From Microbacterium sp. 5K110 (GTDB taxonomy: Bacteria > Actinomycetota > Actinomycetes > Actinomycetales > Microbacteriaceae), in the NCBI RefSeq assembly GCF_005774735.1, contig NZ_VBUM01000009.1:1-62437 (forward strand): a DNA stretch of 62,437 bases. The letters run 5' to 3'. The notes below the pieces were generated by a model. The model saw only the letters and a list, made by a program, of their open reading frames with translations, ran no database searches and was not told the DNA's origin. Positions 28,061 through 36,521 of this stretch are shown here, piece after piece; positions within the stretch are counted from its first letter, which is position 1; every line of letters begins with the position of its first letter. The translations under genes were made by a program, and so were the position numbers.

Positions 28061-29080
28061 TCAGACCGTCAGCAGGACCTTGGTGGCGCGGCGCTCGTCC
28101 ATGGCACGGTAGCCCTCGGCGGCGTCCTCGAGCGGCAGCGTCAGGTCGAACACCGCGCCCGGGTCGATCTTCCGGTCCCAGATGAGCTGGATCAGCTCGG
28201 GGAGGAAACGCCGCACCGGCGCCGGACCGCCGTGGAGGTGCACGGCCGAACGGAACAGCTCCTGTCCCTCGAGCGTCACGTCGTGCGAGACGCCGACGAA
28301 GCCGATGTGCCCGCCGGCGCGAGTGGACCGGATCGCCTGCTCCATCGACTGCTGCGTCCCGACGGCTTCGATCACCGAGTGCGCGCCGAGCCCGTCGGTG
28401 AGCTCCTTGACCTTCGCGATACCCTCGTCGCCGCGCTCCTCGACGATGTCGGTCGCCCCGAAGCGGCGGGCCAGCTCCTGCCGGTCGGCGTGGCGCGACA
28501 TCGCGATGATGCGCTCGGCGCCGAGCTGCTTCGCGGCCAGGATGCCGAGGAGCCCCACCGCACCGTCGCCGACCACCGCGACGGTCTTCCCGGGGCCGAC
28601 CTCGGCCGCCACGGCGGCGAACCAGCCGGTGCCGAGCACATCGGAGGCGGCCAGCAGCGAAGGGATGAGATCGGCGTCGGGCTGACCCGGAGTCGCGACG
28701 AGAGTGCCGTCGGCGAGCGGGATGCGGACGAACTCGGCCTGCGTTCCCACGCGCCCCATGGGGACGACGTGCACGCACCGCGACTGGTATCCGGCCCGGC
28801 AGATCTCACACGTGTTGTCGGATGCCATGAACGAGCCGACGACGAAATCGCCCACCTTCACGTTCTTCACCGCGTCACCGATCTCGGTGACCACGCCGAC
28901 GTACTCGTGGCCCATCGGGGTGGCATCCACCTCGTCCGACCCGCGGTACGGCCACAGGTCGGACCCGCAGATGCACGACGCGGCGAGACGGATGATGGCA
29001 TCCGTCGGTTCCTGGATGGTCGGGTCGTCTCGGTCTTCGACGCGTACGTCTCCGGCGGCGTGCATGATGACTCCACGCAT
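28061..29080 (-). CDS. Zinc-dependent medium-chain alcohol dehydrogenase
   Basis: A 339-aa MDR-superfamily oxidoreductase. Catalytic zinc ligands are in CICGSDLWPYRG and GHEYVG. The structural-zinc lobe reads NTCEICRAGYQSRC, with three of the usual four cysteines. The Rossmann motif VVGDGAVGLLG lies near residue 170. The physiological substrate is unknown. The ATG has GAGGAG upstream. It lies next to the kinase/PLP fusion gene on the same strand (77-bp gap), so it may act on the aldehyde that enzyme releases (inference). Confidence 0.88.
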   Translation of the reverse strand: MRGVIMHAAGDVRVEDRDDPTIQEPTDAIIRLAASCICGSDLWPYRGSDEVDATPMGHEYVGVVTEIGDAVKNVKVGDFVVGSFMASDNTCEICRAGYQSRCVHVVPMGRVGTQAEFVRIPLADGTLVATPGQPDADLIPSLLAASDVLGTGWFAAVAAEVGPGKTVAVVGDGAVGLLGILAAKQLGAERIIAMSRHADRQELARRFGATDIVEERGDEGIAKVKELTDGLGAHSVIEAVGTQQSMEQAIRSTRAGGHIGFVGVSHDVTLEGQELFRSAVHLHGGPAPVRRFLPELIQLIWDRKIDPGAVFDLTLPLEDAAEGYRAMDERRATKVLLTV

Positions 29081-29156
29081 GGGGGCTCCTCTCGGGTGGG
29101 AAGTGGCTCCTCCCGGTGTACTCCCCCGAGCTTCGCGTCGTGCGGGGCTTGCGCGA

Positions 29157-31991
29157 TCAGAACCCGGTCGACAGCACCCGGTCGAGCATGTCGGCGAAGT
29201 AGTCGACGGACTCGCGCGAGACGCACAGCGGCGGCTTGATCTTCAGCACGTTCTGGTGGTCGCCCGTCGGCTGCATGATGACGCCGAGCTCGAGCAGCCG
29301 GTCGCAGATCGCGGCGGTCTCCTCGGTCGCGGGTTCGAGGGTCTCCCGGTCGCGCACGAATTCGAGGCCGAGGTACAGCCCCGAGCCGTGCACGGTGCCG
29401 ACGAGCGGATGCCGCTCCCCCAGCGCCTCGAGACGGGCCTTGAGGTGTCCGCCGACGACACGGGCGTTCTCCTGGAGCCCCTCGTCCTTAATGATGTCGA
29501 GCACCGTCATGCCGACGACGGACGACAGCGGGGAGCCTCCCGTCGAGGAGAAGAAGTAGCCCTGCGTGCGGTAGCGATCCGCGATCTCGCGGCGGGTGAT
29601 GACCGCGCCGAGCGGGAAGCCGGCACCGATCGACTTGGCGACCGCGACGATGTCGGGCACGACGCCCTGCTGATGGAAGCCCCAGAACCACGACCCGAGG
29701 CGACCGAAGCCGACCTGCACCTCGTCGGCGATCGCGAGTCCGCCGAGCTCGCGGACGGCGGCGTAGACCTCGCGCAGGTAGCCGTCGGGCAGGGCGACGC
29801 CGCCGGCGTTGCCGTAGAAGGTCTCGCTGAGGAAGGCCGCGGGCGCCTGCCCCGCGGCGGCGAGCGCGCGGAGCCGCGCGACGGCTTCGGGGGCATAGCG
29901 GGCGGCATCCGCTCCCCGGTGGCGACCGCGGTACGAATTCGCGGCGTCGACCGTGTGGACCCAGTCGGGGCGGGTCTCGAGGGCGTGCGGATTGTCGGCG
30001 ATCGAGGTCGAGACCGCATCGCTGGCGTAGGTCCAGCCGTGGTACGCCTCGGCCATGGCGACGACGTCCTGGCGGGAGGTCGCGGCCATCGCGAGGCGGA
30101 TGGCGAGGTCGACGGCCTCGGAGCCGGAGTTGACGAAGAACACCGTGTCGAGCTCGTCGGGGAGGGTCGCCGCGAGCCGCTCGCCGTACTCGGTGATCGC
30201 GGCGTAGTGGAATCGCGAGTTGGTGTTCAGCAACCGTGTCTGCCGCGACACCGCGGCGGCGATCCGGGGGTGCGCGTGCCCGACCGAGGCGACGTTGTTG
30301 ACCATGTCGAGGTAGACGCGACCGTCCACGCCGACGAGGTACTCGCGCCAGCCCCGCTCGATGCGCGGCGGCCGCGAGTAGTAGTGCTCCTGCACCTCGG
30401 CGACGACCGCCTCGCGGCGCTCGAGGAGGTCGTCCGGGGCGGCCTCCGGCGCGGCGACGCCGAGCGCGGGGGTCGCGTCGCCGATCACGGCGCGCCAGCC
30501 GGGGAGGTCGCTGGGGCGCACGGCGTCCGGGACGTCGGCGGGATCGAGGGACGTGAGCAGCACCCGCACGCGGGTGCGCGCGGGAACGTCCGCGGAGGAG
30601 TTCGGGATGCCATCGCCCACCCGCACGGACAGGGCGCCGTCGGGCAGCTCGAGGGTCGTCGGCTCGGCGAACCACACCGACGCGGCCGTGGGGACGGTTG
30701 CGGGCTCCTCCGGCGTGCGGGAGGGGGCCCCGAGCAGCGTCGGGACGAGCGCGGGGAGGACCACCGCATCGGCACCGCCGTCGATCAGGCGCTGCGCTGC
30801 GACTTCGAGCGCGTCGGCGGCGAGCCACGCGCCCTCGTCGGCGAGCGGGGACAGGGTCGTGGCATCCAGGACGACCGGCCGCACCCCGGCGGGCAGGAGC
30901 GATGCGCCTCCCCACGCCGGCGCGTCGGACACGTCGCGTCCGAGAGCGTGACGGATCCGCGCCGTCGCGACCTCGATGGGCACGGCGATGGCCCGACGGA
31001 GGATCTCGAACTCGCGATCGAGCGCGCCGCTGGCGTAGTCGTTCGCGTCGTCGAGCCGCACCTGCTGGCGACCGCTCAGGACCAGGACGACCCCGCGGAG
31101 CACGACCAGCGGCCAGAGCGCCGTGATCTCGTCGTCGGAGAGCGGACGGCGGCGGTCGAACGCCGCGATCGCGGGCAGAGTCGAGGCGGACGTCGCGCCG
31201 TCGTGATGGAGCACCGACGATACCGTCACCGCGATCTCGCCCACGGCCCACGATTCGATGACGTCGCCGAAGTCGATCACGGCGTCCGGAAGCGTGTCGA
31301 CACCGTGCGGGCGCAGGACGTTGTCGTCGGTGACGTCGAAATGGCCGAGCTGCCGCGGGAGGGCGTCGGCGACCGGGTGGAGCGCGGCGAGCGCAGCGGC
31401 GGTGGCGGCGGCGCAGTACTCGCGCACCTCGGCATCCGGCTCCGAGGCCGCGATGTCGGCGATCACGCGCTCGGCATGGCGCAGATCCCACTGCAGCACG
31501 CGCCCCGAGGCGGGATGCGTCTCGCCCGCCAGCGCGACGCTGACGGCGGCCGCCAGCTCACCCAGACGCGCGACCGTGCGCGGCGCGAGGTAGCCCGAGC
31601 CGGTGAGGGTCGAGCCCGGGACGAACGAGATCACCCGGGCGTGGAGCCGGCCCTGGCTGGTCTCCCACCAGCCGGCGAGGGGGCCGCGGGGCCCTGCGAC
31701 GATCTCGGGGATGCGCAGTCCGGGTTCCGCCCGCGCGACCGCGGCGGCCGCGGCATCCTGCATCTCGATCTCCGACTCGCTGAAGACCGGGTTGCTGATC
31801 TTCAGGACACCGATCGGATCGCCGCCGTCGGCGGGGCGCACGAGGAAGTTCTGGTCCTGCTGACTCCCAAGGCTCTGCACCTGGATGTCGAAGCCGTGGG
31901 CGTGACGGAACAGAGCGACGGCCTCGCCGGCGGGGAGGGTCGGCGTCGGCAATTCGCCGGCCGTGAAGTAGTCGAACAGGGCGTCGGTCAT
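29157..31991 (-). CDS. Fused APH-type kinase and class III PLP enzyme
   Basis: A multidomain protein of about 944 aa. Residues about 20-330 are a choline/hydroxylysine-kinase-like APH fold with Brenner motif GHFDVTDDN and a metal site IDFGDV. Residues about 340-520 hold a poorly conserved middle domain where relatives carry an M23-like domain; no HxH metal motif is seen. Residues about 530-944 are a class III aminotransferase fold with SGSEAVDLAIRLA, ADEVQVGFGR and PLP-binding Lys786 (AKSIGAG). In eukaryotes separate hydroxylysine kinase and phospholyase act in sequence, so the fusion may phosphorylate an amino alcohol and eliminate phosphate. GGAG lies 6 bp before the ATG. Confidence 0.85.
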   Translation of the reverse strand: MTDALFDYFTAGELPTPTLPAGEAVALFRHAHGFDIQVQSLGSQQDQNFLVRPADGGDPIGVLKISNPVFSESEIEMQDAAAAAVARAEPGLRIPEIVAGPRGPLAGWWETSQGRLHARVISFVPGSTLTGSGYLAPRTVARLGELAAAVSVALAGETHPASGRVLQWDLRHAERVIADIAASEPDAEVREYCAAATAAALAALHPVADALPRQLGHFDVTDDNVLRPHGVDTLPDAVIDFGDVIESWAVGEIAVTVSSVLHHDGATSASTLPAIAAFDRRRPLSDDEITALWPLVVLRGVVLVLSGRQQVRLDDANDYASGALDREFEILRRAIAVPIEVATARIRHALGRDVSDAPAWGGASLLPAGVRPVVLDATTLSPLADEGAWLAADALEVAAQRLIDGGADAVVLPALVPTLLGAPSRTPEEPATVPTAASVWFAEPTTLELPDGALSVRVGDGIPNSSADVPARTRVRVLLTSLDPADVPDAVRPSDLPGWRAVIGDATPALGVAAPEAAPDDLLERREAVVAEVQEHYYSRPPRIERGWREYLVGVDGRVYLDMVNNVASVGHAHPRIAAAVSRQTRLLNTNSRFHYAAITEYGERLAATLPDELDTVFFVNSGSEAVDLAIRLAMAATSRQDVVAMAEAYHGWTYASDAVSTSIADNPHALETRPDWVHTVDAANSYRGRHRGADAARYAPEAVARLRALAAAGQAPAAFLSETFYGNAGGVALPDGYLREVYAAVRELGGLAIADEVQVGFGRLGSWFWGFHQQGVVPDIVAVAKSIGAGFPLGAVITRREIADRYRTQGYFFSSTGGSPLSSVVGMTVLDIIKDEGLQENARVVGGHLKARLEALGERHPLVGTVHGSGLYLGLEFVRDRETLEPATEETAAICDRLLELGVIMQPTGDHQNVLKIKPPLCVSRESVDYFADMLDRVLSTGF

Positions 31992-32057
31992 GACGGGCTC
32001 CATGGGGCGCGGAACGGGTGGGGGCAACGGTGCCCCGGTCTTCGGGTGACCCTCAGA

Positions 32058-32063
32058 ACACTA
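32058..32063 (-). promoter_or_regulatory. Possible -10 hexamer for the kinase/PLP fusion gene
   Basis: TAGTGT on the minus strand, about 66 bp before the start; unlike most promoters here it would give a leader, which agrees with the gene having a ribosome site. Confidence 0.35.
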
Positions 32064-32081
32064 GCGAGGTGCCCCCGCGCG

Positions 32082-32885
32082 TCACATCCGGGCGTAGCGC
32101 GCCCGGGCGAAGCAGAACAGCCCGTAGACGACGAGCCCCGCGCCGACGAGCCACAGCACGACCTGCCCGAACGGCAGTCCGGCCAGTGAGCGCAAGGCCC
32201 CGTCGAGCCCGGTCGCGGCGTTCGGGTCGTGCGTGAGCGCCGCGACGACGAACAGGATTCCGGCGACACCGACGGCGATGCCCTTCGCGACGTAACCGAC
32301 CGTTCCGAAGACCCGGATGCCACGTCCCGCGGGCCCGCTCGGAACGGACAGGTTCTTCAGGAAGGCGCGGGTGATCCCGCGGACGACGAACGCGACTCCG
32401 ACCGCGGCGACGGCCAAGCCGACGACGACGAGCAGGAAGACGCCGCCCGGTGCCGCCAGCAGACTCGCGCTCAGGTTCTGGGTGGACTCCGAGGATTCCG
32501 AGCGACCACCCATCGCCGCCGTGAACGCGGTGCCGGCGATCGCGGCGTACGCGACCGCCGTACCGACGTACTTCGCGCGGGAACCCCAGCGCTTCTTGGC
32601 ATCCGGGTTCCGCTCGACGATGGCCTCGCTGATCTGCCAGATCGCCAGGGCGACGAGACCGACCATGACGACCCAGAGCAGCAGCAGACCGGCGGGAGCG
32701 GATGCCACCTGCTGCAGAGCCCCGGACTGGTCGGCGCTGTCGCCCGCTCCGCCCGTGGCGATCGCGATGGCGATCACGCCGATGAGCAGGTGGAGGAGTC
32801 CGAGCACGACGTACCCGACGCGTGCGGCGACGCGGAAAGCGGTGGAATCCTGTGCCTTGTCGGCCGCTGCGCTGGCGGAAGTCAT
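32082..32885 (-). CDS. DUF1206 membrane protein
   Basis: A 267-aa integral membrane protein made of three repeats of a two-helix unit (DUF1206), each starting with a short amphipathic helix and RVGYV / KYVGTAVAY / GTVGYVAKG. Six transmembrane segments are predicted. The function is unknown; the family is common in actinobacteria. ATG start at 32885. It lies downstream of the PAP2 gene on the same strand with a 16-bp gap. Confidence 0.85.
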   Translation of the reverse strand: MTSASAAADKAQDSTAFRVAARVGYVVLGLLHLLIGVIAIAIATGGAGDSADQSGALQQVASAPAGLLLLWVVMVGLVALAIWQISEAIVERNPDAKKRWGSRAKYVGTAVAYAAIAGTAFTAAMGGRSESSESTQNLSASLLAAPGGVFLLVVVGLAVAAVGVAFVVRGITRAFLKNLSVPSGPAGRGIRVFGTVGYVAKGIAVGVAGILFVVAALTHDPNAATGLDGALRSLAGLPFGQVVLWLVGAGLVVYGLFCFARARYARM

Positions 32886-32901
32886 CCGTGCACCGTATCG
32901 C

Positions 32902-33594
32902 TCAGGCCGTGGCGGCCGCAGCCCGTTGCGCTCGCCGCTCTCTCGCTACTTCGACGGCCGCCCAGACGAGTGTGGCGACGGCGACGCCTTCGAGCATGCC
33001 GGCCGTCACGTCCGACAACCAGTGCGCGTGCAGGTACGTCCGGCTCCACATCATCAGGACGACCCAGAACACTCCCCCCACCCACACCCACCGTCGTCGG
33101 AGGATGAGACCGAGCGTCACCACGATCGTCGTGGCCACGGCCGTATGGCCGGAGGGGAACGACGTAGCCACGGTCTCGGCGAGCGAATGGGTGGGGCGCG
33201 ACCGCGCGATGACCGCGGCCATCGGTGCCCCGATCGCGACGACGAGGGCGATGGATGCCGCCACGTTGAGCGCATCCCAGGGCCGACGGCGCACCAGGAA
33301 GACGATCGTGGTGGCGACACCGATGAGGATCATGCCGATCGTGCCGCCCACGATCGCCGGCACCCACGCGATGATCACGCCGACGGGCGAGGCCAGCGAG
33401 GACATCGTGCCGTCCCACGCCGCGTCGATCGGTAGCGGCGCGGAGTTGGACAGGGCGACGACGAGCCGCAGCGTGACGAAGAGCACGGTGGCCACGACGC
33501 CGACGACCAGCGCGTGGGCATGGCGCGCGTCCGGGTCGACGCGCGAGGCCGGCGCAACGGTGTCGGCAGTGGCGTCGTCGGCGGTGGCGTCCAT
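32902..33594 (-). CDS. PAP2-family membrane phosphatase
   Basis: A protein of about 230 aa with five or six transmembrane helices and the acid-phosphatase motifs SFPSGHT and SRTYLHAHWLSDV (catalytic His residues). It probably dephosphorylates lipid phosphates such as undecaprenyl pyrophosphate or phosphatidate at the membrane. The ATG at 33594 is preferred. The frame is open further upstream to 33747, encoding a His-rich repeat (HPHAMHPHG) that arises from a 15-bp direct DNA repeat and overlaps the HNH gene stop. A decayed copy of its N-terminal part lies at 36.3-36.5 kb. Confidence 0.85.
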   Translation of the reverse strand: MDATADDATADTVAPASRVDPDARHAHALVVGVVATVLFVTLRLVVALSNSAPLPIDAAWDGTMSSLASPVGVIIAWVPAIVGGTIGMILIGVATTIVFLVRRRPWDALNVAASIALVVAIGAPMAAVIARSRPTHSLAETVATSFPSGHTAVATTIVVTLGLILRRRWVWVGGVFWVVLMMWSRTYLHAHWLSDVTAGMLEGVAVATLVWAAVEVARERRAQRAAAATA

Positions 33595-33721
33595 CCTGAG
33601 AGCGTGCCACTTCGCACGTCTGCGAGGCGGGGATTGCGCAGACCGTTTCGTGGTGTCGCCGTGGGGGTGCATGGCGTGAGGGTGCATGGCGTGGGCGCGG
33701 ACGCCGCGCCCGTTGGCCCGC

Positions 33722-35152
33722 TCAGAACGGTGTCTGTTCGTGTTCATCGGCGGCGGTTGGTGGTGGTGGGGCTGGGTCGTCGGGGAGGAATCGGACCGCT
33801 GGCGTGTAGGGGAGGGGTTCGTCGGTGTAGACGCGTCCCGTCGGAGAGGTCCACTCGAGGACCCCGCCGGGGAGTTGTCGGACTGTCCGGCGGGTGAACT
33901 GTTTCTGGGTGTGGTGTCTTTGGCAGAGGGGGGCGAGGTTTCGCACGTCGGTGGGTCCGCCGAGCGCCCAGTCGTGGGTGTGGTCGACTTCGCAGCGCAC
34001 GGCCGGGGCGACGCAGCCGGGCCACCGGCAGTGGCGGTCGCGGGCGCGGAGGTGCCGGTCGATCGCGGTGGTGCGCTGGTAGGTGTCGGTGCGGAGGACG
34101 GCTCCGGTGACGGGGTGGGTGATGACCCGGTCCCAGGGCAGGGTGGTGGCTTCGGCCAGGGCGCGGGCGGTGCCGACGTCGATGGGGCCGTGACCGACGA
34201 GGTCGGCGGGGTCGGACTTCTCCGCCCCGGGGCGCAGCATCGTCAACGCCGGGACCACGACCTGCACCCGTGCCCGGATCGCGCCCAGGGCGCCGGGGCC
34301 GTCGTCGCCACGGGTGGGGTCGGCGTCGGGCGCGGCGGTCAGCAGCAGGTCGGCGAGGATGTCCGCGCGCACCTGATCGGCGGTCCGGGTATCGGGCGCG
34401 GGAGTCGTCACGGTCTCCGCGCGGTCACCGCGTTCGTCGCCGCACGCGCGGCCGTCCGCGCGTGCACCCGCAGGCGCATCACCGCGTGCGGCGTCTCGGC
34501 GCATGTCGACGATCGCGGCGCTCTGCTGCACGAGCCGGTCGTAGATCCCCACCGCCAGCACCGTCGGGAGCGTCGCGATCAGGTCGGACATCCCGTCCTC
34601 TCCGGCGACCACGCGCACGCACCGGGTGTCGCGGCCGCGGTGGTGGCGTTCAGTGAGGGTCGTGGGCTGCAGCGACTCGGCCAGGGCGGCCAACCGGGTC
34701 TTCAACCGCCCCGGACTCAGCCCGTCGGCGGTGGCGACGGCGAGGACGTCGAACTCGTGCCGCCGCTCGGACGGCAGGGGCAGCCCGGCATCCACGATCA
34801 CCCTGACGTGCGCGCGGGTCAGCGCCCCCGCCTCCCACGCATCCAGCGTGACCGGGAAGTCATCGGCGAGGGTCATCGCACGACCGACCTGCGCTTGCAC
34901 ACTCCGATCCGACAGGGAGGATGCCGCCGCGATCTCGGATGCGACCTCCCGCAACGCCAACTCCGCCGCCCTCGCCGACGCCCGCACCCCCGCAGACGCG
35001 TCCAGGGCGAGGTGCCCCGCCCGGGCCAGCGCGCGCACGCGTCGGGCTTCGGCGGAGGCGAGTTCGGCATCCATTCCGCGCACCTCGACCAGCACCGAGG
35101 AGAGGGCCGAAGCCCCGTCATCGGGTGGTGTCGGAGGGCGATCGAAAGACAT
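33722..35152 (-). CDS. DUF222/HNH endonuclease domain protein
   Basis: A 476-aa protein of the actinobacterial 13E12-like family. The helical DUF222 region spans about 1-330. The HNH nuclease is at about 385-440: CRWPGC, then CEVDHTHDWALGG, then NLAPLCQRHH, with metal-binding histidines intact. The role is unknown; such genes occur in many copies per genome and may be selfish or defence-related. The start codon follows TAGCAT by 6 bp, within an ATGC triplication at the 5' end. Confidence 0.88.
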   Translation of the reverse strand: MSFDRPPTPPDDGASALSSVLVEVRGMDAELASAEARRVRALARAGHLALDASAGVRASARAAELALREVASEIAAASSLSDRSVQAQVGRAMTLADDFPVTLDAWEAGALTRAHVRVIVDAGLPLPSERRHEFDVLAVATADGLSPGRLKTRLAALAESLQPTTLTERHHRGRDTRCVRVVAGEDGMSDLIATLPTVLAVGIYDRLVQQSAAIVDMRRDAARGDAPAGARADGRACGDERGDRAETVTTPAPDTRTADQVRADILADLLLTAAPDADPTRGDDGPGALGAIRARVQVVVPALTMLRPGAEKSDPADLVGHGPIDVGTARALAEATTLPWDRVITHPVTGAVLRTDTYQRTTAIDRHLRARDRHCRWPGCVAPAVRCEVDHTHDWALGGPTDVRNLAPLCQRHHTQKQFTRRTVRQLPGGVLEWTSPTGRVYTDEPLPYTPAVRFLPDDPAPPPPTAADEHEQTPF

Positions 35153-35158
35153 GCATGC

Positions 35159-35164
35159 ATGCTA
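35159..35164 (-). promoter_or_regulatory. -10 hexamer of the HNH gene
   Basis: TAGCAT on the minus strand, separated by GCATGC from the ATG; a leaderless arrangement. Confidence 0.5.
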
Positions 35165-35285
35165 ACGAAGGCCTCCGACATCCAACCCGGCCCCAGAGGC
35201 AATATGGGGACAGTTCCCCCGCAGCGCATGGTGTGGAGGAGGGGTGCCCCACCCTTCGCCAGCCCGCACACCTCGGAGCCGCCGT

Positions 35286-36170
35286 TCAGTCCTCGCGGAA
35301 GAGGATGGGCGCATCAGCGAGGGGAAGGCCCGACGCGCGGATCGCGGTCTCGACGGCCGCGGCATCCTCCGGGTCGCACCGAACCTGGGTCTTCGCGACG
35401 CCGTCGATCGGTGTGCCCCCGCCGGCGCCGTCCCAGAAGGTCGTCACGCCGTAGTCGTCGACGAGGGTGCGCAGCAGGGCGGCGTAGGCCGAAGCGTCGC
35501 CGGGTGCCACCACCGCGGTCAACATCGGTCCGCTGATCTCGACCTCCGCGTCGGGGTCGACGCCGGCGGTCCGCCGCAGCTCGTCGGCCGCCTCGACGAG
35601 CGGCACCATGCCCGCGACATCGCTGCCGACGTCGAACAGGTCGGAGAACGACAGTCGCCCGTTCTCCCAGATCGCGGCTTGGATGCTCCGACCCGGGGCG
35701 AGCGCGTCGAGGGCGTCGACCGTGGCGACGAGATCGAGCCCGAAGTCGGGGCAGCCCGGAGACGGGGCGGACGTCACGGGATCGGCGAACACCGACACCT
35801 CCGCGTCCGACGGTGTGCGCACCGCGAGCCCCCACATCACGGGGTCGGGGTAGCCGCTCGAGCAGGCGGTGTCGAGGAGCGACGGCAACGCGGCCCGGTC
35901 GAGCGTGACCCGCATCGACGACGTCGGATTCGCGAACGTCGGAGCCTCCACCCATCGCTCCTTCTCGACCGTCTCGACGCCGGGCAGGGCGAGGACCTCG
36001 GTCTCGAGGGCATCGAACTCGGCACTGGGACGATCGAAATGGGTCTCGTCGACCATCCAGCCGAACAGGACCAGCCCGCCGACCCCGATCCCGATGAGCG
36101 CGACGGCGCCGACGGCGATTCCCACGATTCCCGCTCGCGAGAGCCTCCGCGGTGCGGCCGTCGTCGTCAT
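35286..36170 (-). CDS. Membrane-anchored hypothetical protein
   Basis: A 294-aa protein that I do not recognise. Residues about 15-45 form one transmembrane helix (GIVGIAVGAVALIGIGVGG), and the rest is predicted extracytoplasmic. The exported part has two Cys (CSSG, GCPDF) plus a late Cys and alternating beta and alpha patterns, with repeated references to pairwise differences of acidic and hydrophobic blocks. The ATG at 36170 has GGGAGG 5 bp upstream. It is not a lipoprotein. The neighbourhood gives no functional hint. Confidence 0.7.
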   Translation of the reverse strand: MTTTAAPRRLSRAGIVGIAVGAVALIGIGVGGLVLFGWMVDETHFDRPSAEFDALETEVLALPGVETVEKERWVEAPTFANPTSSMRVTLDRAALPSLLDTACSSGYPDPVMWGLAVRTPSDAEVSVFADPVTSAPSPGCPDFGLDLVATVDALDALAPGRSIQAAIWENGRLSFSDLFDVGSDVAGMVPLVEAADELRRTAGVDPDAEVEISGPMLTAVVAPGDASAYAALLRTLVDDYGVTTFWDGAGGGTPIDGVAKTQVRCDPEDAAAVETAIRASGLPLADAPILFRED

Positions 36171-36288
36171 GCGGACCTCCCTGGGGGATGGGGCGTCGCG
36201 CACACGATACGGGGTGTCGGCATCCGTGAGGTGGACGACGGGGGAACGGACGGACCGCCGCGTCCCCTATGACGCGTGCGCCCTCGTC

Positions 36289-36321
36289 CACCGGCACGAG
36301 GTCGGCGGTGTGGTGCGCGAA
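36289..36321 (-). repeat. Remnant of an alcohol dehydrogenase 3' end (left copy of a direct repeat)
   Basis: Read on the minus strand this encodes FAHHTADLVPV, matching FAYHTADLVPV near the C-terminus of the alcohol dehydrogenase at 51179-52237. Positions 36292-36321 match 51209-51238 at 24 of 30 bases, in the same orientation. Mismatches are mostly synonymous. It directly adjoins the PAP2 fragment. Confidence 0.6.
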
Positions 36322-36471
36322 GGAGTTTGACAGGGCGACGAGCAGCCGGATCGTGACGACAGCACGGTGGCGAGGACCCCGACGAGGAGCGCGGGCGCGG
36401 CGGCCGTCGGGGACCCTCGCCGCCAGGCGGGCCTTCGGGCGGGTCGGGGCGTCGTCCAAAGTGGCAGCCAT
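36322..36471 (-). pseudogene. Decayed N-terminal fragment of a PAP2-family gene
   Basis: Read leftward from an ATG at 36471 this matches the N-terminus of the intact PAP2 gene: MAATLDDA against MDATADDA, then ALLVGVLATVL in a shifted frame against ALVVGVVATVL, then VVTIRLLVALSNS back in the first frame against VTLRLVVALSNS. Two compensating frameshifts and loss of everything after residue about 48 mark it as dead. The rest of 36171-36521 holds no convincing gene. Confidence 0.65.
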
Positions 36472-36521
36472 GCCTTGATCGCGGCAGGTGCCGACCCGCG
36501 AAGGGGACCGCTTGCGGGCGG

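Noticed and set aside
28704..32189. A 1,161-codon plus-strand frame
   Set aside because: It is antisense to the alcohol dehydrogenase and kinase/PLP fusion genes. The composition is that of a shadow frame, with no ribosome site.
33595..33747. His-rich N-terminal extension of the PAP2 phosphatase (HPHAMHPHG)
   Set aside because: The repeat is encoded by a 15-bp direct DNA repeat and overlaps the HNH stop. There is no ribosome site, and the PAP2 core begins after the ATG at 33594.
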